DNA of 47,184 nucleotides, taken from the NCBI RefSeq assembly GCF_020529025.1, contig NZ_JACNMM010000021.1:1-47184 (forward strand). Direction: 5' to 3'. The DNA comes from Oceaniglobus trochenteri (lineage in GTDB: Bacteria; Pseudomonadota; Alphaproteobacteria; Rhodobacterales; Rhodobacteraceae). Below the pieces are notes generated by a model that had not been told where the DNA came from, did no database searches, and saw only the letters and a program-made list of their open reading frames with translations. The translations under genes and the position numbers were made by a program. Shown one piece after another: positions 8,102 through 15,680 of the stretch (the stretch's first letter is position 1; the number at the start of each line of letters is the position of its first letter).

Positions 8102-8582
8102 GGTCCTGGCGCGACTATCGGGCAAATGGAACCTCGTACCCGTTCCCCCGGGCCGAAAGGCCATGCAGCCCTGCCACGCCGACAGGGCGGAGGGGCGCCA
8201 GAACTGCTGTTGTCCGATCAGTCATATGCAGTGCTTACCTTGCAGGTCGAGGTTTCTGTGTGCCCATTTATTTAGCCTTCATAAGGCAGGGGGCAAAGTG
8301 GAATGAGATTGGCGTGCACGTTTAAGTTGAGTTAAGGACTAATGCGCAACTTATTGGTGCGGTCCCGTGCTTGCAACGCTTTGAAAGGGTTCGGGGCGTC
8401 GCCAATCCCTGCAGGGCCCTTGCGGCCCTATGGGAAAATGAAAGGAAATGCCGGATGCGACACCCTGAATTGTTCTCGGTTCAAGGAGGATCGTCCCGAA
8501 GTCTCGCCATTGTTCCCGCCCGGATGGCCCAAGGGGGTGACCCTGGCCGAATCGGGTCGAACCCTCATCTTGCGGAAACTCC
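8102..8582. other. Gene-free region between two divergent operons
   Basis: This stretch separates the leftward bcs operon from the rightward lipoprotein/barrel pair. It holds no convincing gene. Its middle (about 8220-8350) is much more AT-rich than its surroundings and contains the candidate bcs promoter. It also contains a TTAAG-TTGAG-TTAAG cluster at 8322-8336 that could be an operator or part of the rightward promoter. The right third (about 8400-8582) is GC-rich and would be the leader of the lipoprotein gene. That gene has only a weak ribosome site (GCGGAAACTCC before its ATG). Confidence 0.5.
8269..8296 (-). promoter_or_regulatory. Candidate sigma-70 promoter of the bcs operon
   Basis: On the minus strand a TTGCCC box (8291-8296) and a TAAATA box (8269-8274) are separated by 16 bases and point toward bcsN. 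This is the most AT-rich part of the intergenic region. Match quality is moderate (four of six at -35, four to five of six at -10), and no activator site is recognised. Confidence 0.35.
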
Positions 8583-9407
8583 ATGACACCTCATCGAACT
8601 TGCGGCTTATTCGCCATTCTTTTTCTTGTCGTTGCTTGTTCGGGCGGTTCCAAACTGCCTCCAGGGGCGACAGTGCCCGACGATCCGGCCTTCGAAACCT
8701 ATGTCACTGCCCATAACGGGGCGAATCGTGTCCGTTCCGACCTGTCGGGCCCGCAGGATGCCGCCATCCTTGCCCAGTTCGAAGATGCCGACCCGCAGTC
8801 GCCCGCCGGCTATCGCAGCCTGATCGCTCTGAACGAGGCGACATATTCCGACGATGTCAGCATCGAGGTCATCGCCCAGGTCGATGGCAGCGGGCCGACT
8901 GAAACCGTGACGCGGGTGTTGCGCCTGACCGCCGACCAGGCGCCACTGGCGCAGGTGCCGGGCACCACGGGGCGATATTTCCTTCGGGGCGACAACTTTT
9001 CTTGGGTGACGATCGACGATGGCCCCGTCCTTTCGGGCAGCGACAGTCGCGGCCTTGTCGACCTGGTGCTGGATTTCGATACCGGGATGGCCGACATCCA
9101 GCTGCGCACCGGCGTGGCGGGCACATCCCAGGTCCGCACCGAGGTCGTTGGCACCGGCCTGCCGTTCAATATACGGAACGGCGCCTTCGGCGGCGCGATC
9201 ACGGTGGCGATCCACGATCCCGACGGGCCGCTGGTCTATGCCATCGACGGCAGCCTGCGAGGCAATATCGGCGGCGATCCCGGCTTTTCCAACAGCATTC
9301 ACGGGCTGAGCGGTTCGGGCCTCTATACCGCAACGGGAACCGATCAGGGCGCCACCGTCACCATCGACGGGGCCTTTGCCGGGGTCGACCCGAATGCGCT
9401 TCCGTAA
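8583..9407 (+). CDS. Surface-type lipoprotein with possible TbpB-like beta-barrel C-domain
   Basis: 274 residues. The N-terminus MTPHRTCGLFAILFLVVAC is a lipoprotein signal with Cys at residue 19 followed by SGGS, so the mature protein is lipid-anchored and lacks the Asp+2 retention signal. The remainder is rich in Gly, Asp and Thr with alternating short strands. The C-terminal quarter (GAFGGAITVAI, then YTATGTDQGATVTIDGAFAG) resembles the Gly-rich strands of the TbpB/lipoprotein C-lobe barrel seen in surface lipoproteins. The final strand usually found after that motif seems short here. The stop lies 14 bases inside the next gene, which encodes a predicted outer-membrane barrel, so the two are co-transcribed and perhaps act together. 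The family assignment is tentative. Confidence 0.65.
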   Translation: MTPHRTCGLFAILFLVVACSGGSKLPPGATVPDDPAFETYVTAHNGANRVRSDLSGPQDAAILAQFEDADPQSPAGYRSLIALNEATYSDDVSIEVIAQVDGSGPTETVTRVLRLTADQAPLAQVPGTTGRYFLRGDNFSWVTIDDGPVLSGSDSRGLVDLVLDFDTGMADIQLRTGVAGTSQVRTEVVGTGLPFNIRNGAFGGAITVAIHDPDGPLVYAIDGSLRGNIGGDPGFSNSIHGLSGSGLYTATGTDQGATVTIDGAFAGVDPNALP

Positions 9408-10470
9408 TTGCGCGGGGGCGGCGCTTTGCCTGGCCATTGCGGCCCTCTGCGCCGCCCCCACCCAAGCCGATCCGGCGGCGGGCCGGGCCGTGGCGCTGGG
9501 CCAGACGGCCGCGCTTGCGGCCTCGGAACGGTTGCGCACCTTCGCCTGGGGCAAATGGCTTGAAACCGGCCCCGCGCCGCGCAGCGTGGTGGGGGCCATG
9601 CGCGGCGCCCTTGAACGGCAGGGGTTCTATCACGATGGCGCCACCCCGCGCCTTGTCTGGCGCGATTTCCGCGCCGCCCCCCTGATCGCCTACGAAAGCA
9701 ACGTGAACGGCGGGCTGGCGCAGGACAGTTTCACCTTCGGCGATTACGTCTTCACCGCCGATCCGGCCCTGCGCGCCCTGCCCGGTGTCGTGCTGGGAAT
9801 CGAGGCAAGCGGCGCGGCCCGTCTGGCCTGGGGCACCGGGCGCCTTGTCGAGATCATGGGCGAAGGCGCGCTGGGCTGGGCCCCGACCGAAGACCTGGGG
9901 TTTCACCGGGGGGCCGTGCAGCTTTGTTCGCGCAATAACCTGGTGCGCTGGGTCTTTCTTGATGGCTGCCTGCTGGGCGCTGCGAACGCGCGCAGCCTGT
10001 CCTCGGCCAACCTGGGCCGGGCCAGCCTGGCCCTTTCAACCCTGTTCGAAACCCCGGTCGGGTATCACGAATTGCGTGGCGAACTGGCGCAGACCCATGC
10101 CGATACCTACGATCAGGCCACGGCAACGCTGTCGCTTGCCACCGTCTGGACCCATGCCGTTACGGAAATGTCGCTGACCCTCGGGGCGCCGGTCGAGGGG
10201 CAGACGGTGCTGGATCACCGCGCCAGCCTTGACCTGCGCTGGATGGCGGGGGCGCGCCCCGTGTCCATCGGCCTCTGGCATTCGGTGTCGAACGGCGGGC
10301 AATTCCTGGGGCTGGCGCGCGAGGACCGGTCGCTGGGGCTGACCCTGTCCTGGCAGGCCCGGCCGGGGGTGACCTTTGAGCTGGGCTATGCCCGCATCGA
10401 TTCAACCGCCGACCTTTTTGACGACGAAAGCGCCAGTTTCCGCGTCCGCCTGGGCGATTTCCGTTTCTGA
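9394..10470 (+). CDS. Predicted outer-membrane beta-barrel protein (Slam/DUF560-like?)
   Basis: 358 residues. A signal peptide lies at about 1-26 (MRFRNCAGAALCLAIAAL, cleavage near TQAD), followed by a short helical segment to about residue 85. From there the protein is a run of amphipathic strands with turns, ending in RVRLGDFRF. A C-terminal Phe is the usual BAM recognition residue of outer-membrane barrels. The phrase PLIAYESNVNGG at the start of the barrel recalls the conserved segment that opens the DUF560 barrel of surface lipoprotein assembly modifiers, but the TPR domain of classical Slam proteins is absent. The ATG at 9394 gives the best signal peptide; an in-frame TTG lies 18 bases upstream. 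The upstream partner is a lipoprotein whose gene overlaps this one, which suits a cargo/translocator pair. A role in cellulose export is an alternative. Confidence 0.6.
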   Translation: MRFRNCAGAALCLAIAALCAAPTQADPAAGRAVALGQTAALAASERLRTFAWGKWLETGPAPRSVVGAMRGALERQGFYHDGATPRLVWRDFRAAPLIAYESNVNGGLAQDSFTFGDYVFTADPALRALPGVVLGIEASGAARLAWGTGRLVEIMGEGALGWAPTEDLGFHRGAVQLCSRNNLVRWVFLDGCLLGAANARSLSSANLGRASLALSTLFETPVGYHELRGELAQTHADTYDQATATLSLATVWTHAVTEMSLTLGAPVEGQTVLDHRASLDLRWMAGARPVSIGLWHSVSNGGQFLGLAREDRSLGLTLSWQARPGVTFELGYARIDSTADLFDDESASFRVRLGDFRF

Positions 10471-10493
10471 GGGGGCCGCCTCAGGCGGGCCGA

Positions 10494-12320
10494 TCAACTG
10501 CGGCGCAGCGCCCCGCGCAGGGCGCGCGCCTGAAGCGGTTCACCCAGCGAGGGCCGTTCGTCGAACCCCATCCGCGCCATGGCCGCGCCCTCGTTAGGGT
10601 GGGCAGGGGCGGTGAACCCGGCCCAGACCAGCGCCACCAGCGCCCGTTTCGATGCGGCGGCATTGCCCAGCCGCGACAGGGCGGGCAACAGCAGCTTTTC
10701 GATCTCGGTGAAATCGGTGCCGAAGGGAAAATCGGGCAGGGCGTCGCCATGGCCCGCCAGCCAGCCGCGCAGGGCCTCGGGCGTGTTGTTGCGGTGCGCC
10801 TCGGGCACCCGCCAGCCGCGGGCCAGCTTTCCGGCGTCCTGCGCCTCTTTCACCAACCTGTCCTGAAACCGGCTGTCGGCGATGCAGATCATCCTGCGGA
10901 TCACCTCTTCATCGGTCTGCCCGCGCAGATCGGCCAGGCCGTATTCGGTGACGACCATGTCGCGCATGTGACGGGGAACGGTGGTCAGCGGCAGTTGCCA
11001 GACGACGTTCGATGTCACCGCCCCGCCGCTTTCGCGCGTGGCGGGCAGGGTGACGATGGCGCGGCCATCCTCCAGCGCGAAGGCCTGTTCGAAGAAGTTG
11101 AACTGCCCGCCCACGCCGCTGACCACCTGGCCGGGCTTGGCCGAATCCGACATGACATCGCCCAGAAGGCTGGCCTGCATCGCGCCGTTGACGAACCGGG
11201 CGTGCACGCGGGCGGCGCGCTTGGCCGCTTCATCGCCGTAAAGGGCGTTGGTGAAGCTGACGGGCATCATCGCGATGCGGCCGCGCTGTTCCGGGGGCAT
11301 GGCGCGCAGGCGTTCGTACATGTCGCGCGCTTCCACGAAGAAACCGGCGTGAATCGCCGCGCCGTCAACCTCGCGCCGGATCACGCCGGACTCGAACAAC
11401 GCCAGAAGGCCGCCCACCAGCATTTCGGTGACGGCATAAAGCCCCTGTTCGAAGGGCGCGGTGTTGTCGCCCGACAGGGGAAAGGGCGCGTCCTGCCAGA
11501 CAGGATCAAGTGCGCCGCGATCGCGCAGCAACAGCGCCTGCGCCACGGCATCGCCGATGGCGCCGATCCCGATCTGAAGGGTGCCGCCATCGCGCACAAG
11601 GCGCGACACATGCAGCCCCATGGCGTGCTGGGCGTGGCTGACCGGGCGGCGCGGCGCCGAGAACAGATCGAACCGTTCGGGCGGGTCCAGCAGCATGGCG
11701 ATTTCGCCGGTGCCGATGGTGGCGGGGCCGCCCATGAAGGGAAGATCGTCGTTCACCTCGCCCACGGCGATGAAATCCATCTCGCCCCTGGCGCGGAAGG
11801 CGAAAAGATCGCTGGAAATGTCGGTGTTGCAGGACAGGCTGAACCGGTCGTCCCGTTGCACCAGAAGTTGCGACAGGACATTGGGGCGCTGCGCGATCAG
11901 CACGTCGCGGGCGTGGGTGTAGTTGGCCGAGATATAGTGGCGCTGGGCATAGTCGCAGCCCAGCCAGCTGCCCGCCTGAAAGAAGAACTCGGACACTTCG
12001 ATGTTGTCGGGCAGGCCATCGCCCTGAATCATGTCGGCATAGAGAAGTGGGGGGTATTGCCCGAACAGACGGTCCGCCGCCGGGTCGAGAAAGCGTTTCT
12101 CCATGTCCTCTTGCGGGCTCGGGCGTTGCAGGGTCAGCGCGGTGAAGATGGACAGATGCAGTGACCTGTCCTGCATCGCCGCCCGCGTGAGGGCATTCAC
12201 CAGCGTGACAGGCTTGCCCAGCCCAAGGGGAAGGGCCAGCCGGACCCGGCCACCGACCCTGTCGAAGATCTCCTGCGCCATGGCATCGGCATCGGTGAAC
12301 CTTTGCGGGGTGTCAGCCAA
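10494..12320 (-). CDS. Acetyl-CoA hydrolase/transferase family protein
   Basis: About 608 residues. The middle and C-terminal parts match the acetyl-CoA hydrolase/transferase family: GTLQIGIGAIGDAVAQALL is the CoA-transferase N-domain glycine motif, and the C-domain has VVSGVGGQFNFFEQAF and MVVTEYGLADLRGQT. Members hydrolyse acyl-CoA or move CoA between short acids. It is the last gene of the beta-oxidation operon, so it may release or exchange the acetyl-CoA or short acyl-CoA formed. No ATG at the true N-terminus is visible. A TTG at 12320, overlapping the fadJ stop by eight bases, gives MADTPQRFTDADAMAQ and keeps the family-like N-terminus. The alternative ATG at 12281 would drop 13 residues. 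Substrate cannot be told from sequence. Confidence 0.8.
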   Translation of the reverse strand: MADTPQRFTDADAMAQEIFDRVGGRVRLALPLGLGKPVTLVNALTRAAMQDRSLHLSIFTALTLQRPSPQEDMEKRFLDPAADRLFGQYPPLLYADMIQGDGLPDNIEVSEFFFQAGSWLGCDYAQRHYISANYTHARDVLIAQRPNVLSQLLVQRDDRFSLSCNTDISSDLFAFRARGEMDFIAVGEVNDDLPFMGGPATIGTGEIAMLLDPPERFDLFSAPRRPVSHAQHAMGLHVSRLVRDGGTLQIGIGAIGDAVAQALLLRDRGALDPVWQDAPFPLSGDNTAPFEQGLYAVTEMLVGGLLALFESGVIRREVDGAAIHAGFFVEARDMYERLRAMPPEQRGRIAMMPVSFTNALYGDEAAKRAARVHARFVNGAMQASLLGDVMSDSAKPGQVVSGVGGQFNFFEQAFALEDGRAIVTLPATRESGGAVTSNVVWQLPLTTVPRHMRDMVVTEYGLADLRGQTDEEVIRRMICIADSRFQDRLVKEAQDAGKLARGWRVPEAHRNNTPEALRGWLAGHGDALPDFPFGTDFTEIEKLLLPALSRLGNAAASKRALVALVWAGFTAPAHPNEGAAMARMGFDERPSLGEPLQARALRGALRRS

Positions 12321-14385
12321 GATCGGACCAGCCCTTGTCGGGGGCAAAGCGCGGCCCGTGGTCCTTGGCCAGTTGCTCCAGCCGCCGGGTGATTTCGTCG
12401 TGGCCACGGGCCTTGGCGTATTGCATCGGCCCGCCCCGGAAAGGAGCCCAGCCGGTGGCGAAGATCATCGCGCCGTCCACCTGGTCGGCATCGCTGGCGA
12501 TGCCCTTGCGCAGAACCTCGACACAGGCATCCAGCATGGGCAGGATCAACCGGTCGGTCAGATCCTTCGGCCCCTTGTCTTCAGAGTCGGGGTGGGGCGT
12601 GCCATCGGACCAGTCGTAGAAACCCTTGCCGGTCTTCTTGCCCAGATCGCCTTCGTCGACCTTGCGGCGCAGGCTGTCGGAGATTTCGGGCATGGGTTTG
12701 TCCAACGTGCCACGCAGGCTTTCGGCAACGTGCAGTGCGATGTCGAGGCCAACGTGATCGGCCAGGGTGATCGGCCCCATGGGCATGCCGAAGCGCAGAG
12801 CGGCGGCGTCGATGGTTTCCTTCGACACGCCTTCGTCCATCAGAACCATCGCCTCCATCAGGTAGGGCATCAGTGCGCGGTTGACGATGAAACCGGGGTA
12901 GTCGGTGACGCGCGCAGGCAGCTTGCCGATGGCCCCGCAGAAGGCGGCCAGGCGGTCGGCTGTCTTGTCGTCGGTTTCGGCCCCGCGGATCACCTCGACC
13001 AGATCGACCCTGGACACCGGGTTGAAGAAATGAAGCCCCGCAAACCGGGCCTTGTCGGGGGCATGGCCGGCCAGCGCATCGACCGAAAGGCTTGAGGTGT
13101 TGCTGGCCAGGATCGCGCCCTCTTTCAACCGCCCCTTCAGGCCGCCGTATATCTTCTCTTTCAGATCCATGTCTTCGGGCGCGGCCTCGATCACCAGGTC
13201 GGCCAGACCCAGGCCATAGCCGCGCGGATCGGGCATCAGCCGGTCCAGCGCATCGCGGGTTTCGGTGCAGCTGAGGTGTTGCTTCTCGCAGATCTCGGCC
13301 GTGCGTTTCATGGCGCGGCCCAGCGGATCGTTCTTGACGTCGCCCAGTGTCACGCGCTTGCCCCTGATCGCCGCCACGGCGGCAATCTCGGCGCCCATGG
13401 CACCGGCGCCGATGACATGCAGATGGGCAATGCCGTCGTCGCCCCGCCCGGCATCGCGCAACTGCTGGCGCAGGAAGAAGACGCGCCGCAGGTTCTTGGA
13501 CGTGTCGGTCTTCAACAGCCCGGTGAAGGATTCGATCTCGCCCTTCTGCATCGCCGCACGGTCGTCGCCGTGATCTTCCCAAAGGTCGATCAGGGCGTGG
13601 GGGGCGGGATAATGGCGGATCGGCGCCTTCTTCTCGGTCTGGCTGCGCATCTGCCGCGCTGCAAGGCTGCGCGCCGGCTCGAACTGGAAGGCCCGGGCCT
13701 TCAGCCCCTGTTCCTGCTTTTCAAGTCCGCCCTTGGCGGCGGCACTGACGGCCGCGGCGACATGGCGTTCCTCGACGACCTCATCCGCAATTCCCAGCGA
13801 CTTTGCCCGCTTGGTGTGGGCCGTCTTGCCGCTCAGCATCATGGTCATCGCTTCGACGGGGTCGATCAGGGCGGGCAGGCGGAAGGTGCCGCCAAGGCCG
13901 GGGTGCAGGCCAAGCAGAACCTCGGGAAAGCCGAAGGAGGCGCCCTTCACCGCGATCCGGAAATCGCAGGCCAGCGCCAGTTCGAACCCCGCGCCAAGCG
14001 CCGCGCCATGCACGACGCAGATCGTGGGACAGCGCAGCTTCTCGATCCGATCCAGAACGTCGTGGCCCTGTTGCAGAAGGCCCGCGCCGTCGCTGCCCGC
14101 CATGTCACCGAGCGCGCCGATGTCGGCCCCTGCGGCAAAGCCGCCGGTCTTGGCCGAACGGATGACAAGGGCGGTGGGCAGATCGGCCTCGGCGGCGGCG
14201 ACATGCGCCTCAAGCTCGCGGATCACGGGCTCGGATATCGTGTTGGTGCCGGTGCCTACCTTGTCCAGCGCCAGCCACAGGATGCCCGCATCGTCACGGC
14301 CCGTGCGCCAGTTGCCCGACCTGTCTTGCGCGGCCCCAAGTTCCAGCTTGGTTTCGCCCAGGAAATTCAGAACATGACCCGTCAT
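12313..14385 (-). CDS. fadJ: 3-hydroxyacyl-CoA dehydrogenase / enoyl-CoA hydratase, FadJ/FadB type
   Basis: Bifunctional beta-oxidation enzyme, 690 residues, normal length. The N-terminal crotonase domain (about 1-200) has FAAGADIGALGD and FGFPEVLLGLHPGLGG, with the oxyanion-hole glycines and catalytic acid region. A linker precedes the NAD-binding domain, with VIGAGAMGAEIAAVAA (GxGxxG) near 320 and ASNTSSLSVDAL. The catalytic histidine is in FAGLHFFNPVSRVDLVEVI, followed by the C-terminal dehydrogenase domains (PGFIVNRALMPYLMEA). It hydrates trans-2-enoyl-CoA and oxidises the 3-hydroxyacyl-CoA. The ATG shares bases with the thiolase stop (TGATG), so translation is probably coupled. FadJ versus FadB naming is not firm; pairing with a FadI-like thiolase favours FadJ. 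Confidence 0.9.
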   Translation of the reverse strand: MTGHVLNFLGETKLELGAAQDRSGNWRTGRDDAGILWLALDKVGTGTNTISEPVIRELEAHVAAAEADLPTALVIRSAKTGGFAAGADIGALGDMAGSDGAGLLQQGHDVLDRIEKLRCPTICVVHGAALGAGFELALACDFRIAVKGASFGFPEVLLGLHPGLGGTFRLPALIDPVEAMTMMLSGKTAHTKRAKSLGIADEVVEERHVAAAVSAAAKGGLEKQEQGLKARAFQFEPARSLAARQMRSQTEKKAPIRHYPAPHALIDLWEDHGDDRAAMQKGEIESFTGLLKTDTSKNLRRVFFLRQQLRDAGRGDDGIAHLHVIGAGAMGAEIAAVAAIRGKRVTLGDVKNDPLGRAMKRTAEICEKQHLSCTETRDALDRLMPDPRGYGLGLADLVIEAAPEDMDLKEKIYGGLKGRLKEGAILASNTSSLSVDALAGHAPDKARFAGLHFFNPVSRVDLVEVIRGAETDDKTADRLAAFCGAIGKLPARVTDYPGFIVNRALMPYLMEAMVLMDEGVSKETIDAAALRFGMPMGPITLADHVGLDIALHVAESLRGTLDKPMPEISDSLRRKVDEGDLGKKTGKGFYDWSDGTPHPDSEDKGPKDLTDRLILPMLDACVEVLRKGIASDADQVDGAMIFATGWAPFRGGPMQYAKARGHDEITRRLEQLAKDHGPRFAPDKGWSDLG

Positions 14386-15680
14386 CACATAGCCTCCAGC
14401 ATCATTGCGCCGCCCAGACCGCCACCGATGCATTCGGTGGCGATGCCGCGTTTCGCGCCGCGCGCCCGCATGGCATTGGCCAGGTGCAGCACGATGCGGT
14501 TGCCGCTGGTGCCGACCGGGTGGCCCAGCGAAATCGCCCCGCCGTCCACGTTCAGCCGGTCACGGTCGATATGACCGAAGGCGGCATCGTATCCCAGAAC
14601 CTCGCGGCAGAAGGAGTCGTCGCCCCAAGCAGCAAGGCAGGACAGGACCTGCGCCGCGAAGGCCTCGTTCAGCTCCCACAGGTCGATATCGTCGAGGGAC
14701 AGATCGTGGCGCTGGGCGATGGGGGTGGCGGCCAGCACCGGGCCCAGCCCCATGATCTCGGGGTCCAGCGCGGCCCATTCGCTGTCGGTGATCTCGGCCA
14801 GCGGCTCCAGCCCGTGCGCCTCGACCGCCTTTTCCGAGGCCAGGATGACCCAGCTTGCGCCATCGGTGATCTGGCTGGAATTGCCCGCCGTCACCTTGCC
14901 GTGGGGTTTTTCGAACACCGGCTTCAGCTTGGCGAGGCTGGGGATATCGCTGTCGGGGCGCAGGCCGTCGTCGTGATCGTATACCGTGCCGTCGCGGTCG
15001 AAGGCGGGCATGATCTCATCCTGCAACCGGCCTTCCTTTTGCGCGGCGGCCAGGCGGTGATGGCTTTGAATCGCGTAAAGATCGGCGGTTTCGCGGCTGA
15101 TCCCGAAACGATGCGCCAGAACCTCGGCGGTCTGGCCCATGTTCAGTTCGGTGATCGGATCGGTCAACCCGCGTTCCAGCCCGACGATGGGCTTGAAAAA
15201 TTCGGGGCGCAGGCCCGACATGGCCCGGGCCTGATCAAGCGGCCCCTTGGCGGCATACATCTGGCCGAACCATTCGACAGCCGACTGGCGCAGGGTCAGG
15301 GGTGCATGGCTTAGCGCCTCGGCTCCGCCCGCCAGGATCATCTGGTGGCTGCCGTCGCGGATATAGCGATAGGCGGTGTCGATGCTCTGCATTCCCGAAC
15401 CACAGTTGATCTGCATGGTGAAGGCCACCATCTGCGCGCCCAGCCCAAGGCGCAGGGCGGCCACCCGCGCGGGGTTCATCTCGTCCGCGATGACATTGAC
15501 GCAGCCGAGGATCACAAGGTCGAGTGCCGCGCTGTCGAACCCCTGCCGGGCCAGAAGGGGGCGGCCGCATTGCACGGCCAGATCGACCGGCGTGAAGGGG
15601 CCGGGGCCGCTGCGGGCCTTGATGAAGGGGGTACGCGCGCCATCGACAAGGAAAACGCGCTGTCCGTTGGTCTGGGTCAT
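14385..15680 (-). CDS. fadI: Acetyl-CoA C-acyltransferase (3-ketoacyl-CoA thiolase), FadI type
   Basis: Thiolytic last step of beta-oxidation, 431 residues, matching the longer FadI class rather than FadA. The nucleophilic Cys is in MQINCGSGMQ near residue 97. The NEAFAAQ motif, GGAISLGHPVGTSG with its catalytic His, and the second Cys in TECIGGGLG near the C-terminus are all present. The start overlaps the stop of the acyl-CoA dehydrogenase gene as ATGA, and the stop overlaps the fadJ start. The thiolase and multifunctional enzyme are therefore made together, as expected for the trifunctional complex. Confidence 0.92.
   Translation of the reverse strand: MTQTNGQRVFLVDGARTPFIKARSGPGPFTPVDLAVQCGRPLLARQGFDSAALDLVILGCVNVIADEMNPARVAALRLGLGAQMVAFTMQINCGSGMQSIDTAYRYIRDGSHQMILAGGAEALSHAPLTLRQSAVEWFGQMYAAKGPLDQARAMSGLRPEFFKPIVGLERGLTDPITELNMGQTAEVLAHRFGISRETADLYAIQSHHRLAAAQKEGRLQDEIMPAFDRDGTVYDHDDGLRPDSDIPSLAKLKPVFEKPHGKVTAGNSSQITDGASWVILASEKAVEAHGLEPLAEITDSEWAALDPEIMGLGPVLAATPIAQRHDLSLDDIDLWELNEAFAAQVLSCLAAWGDDSFCREVLGYDAAFGHIDRDRLNVDGGAISLGHPVGTSGNRIVLHLANAMRARGAKRGIATECIGGGLGGAMMLEAM

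Noticed and set aside
8342-8716. Plus-strand open frame of 124 codons before the lipoprotein gene
   Set aside because: It overlaps the lipoprotein signal sequence in another frame, has poor codon use and no ribosome site.
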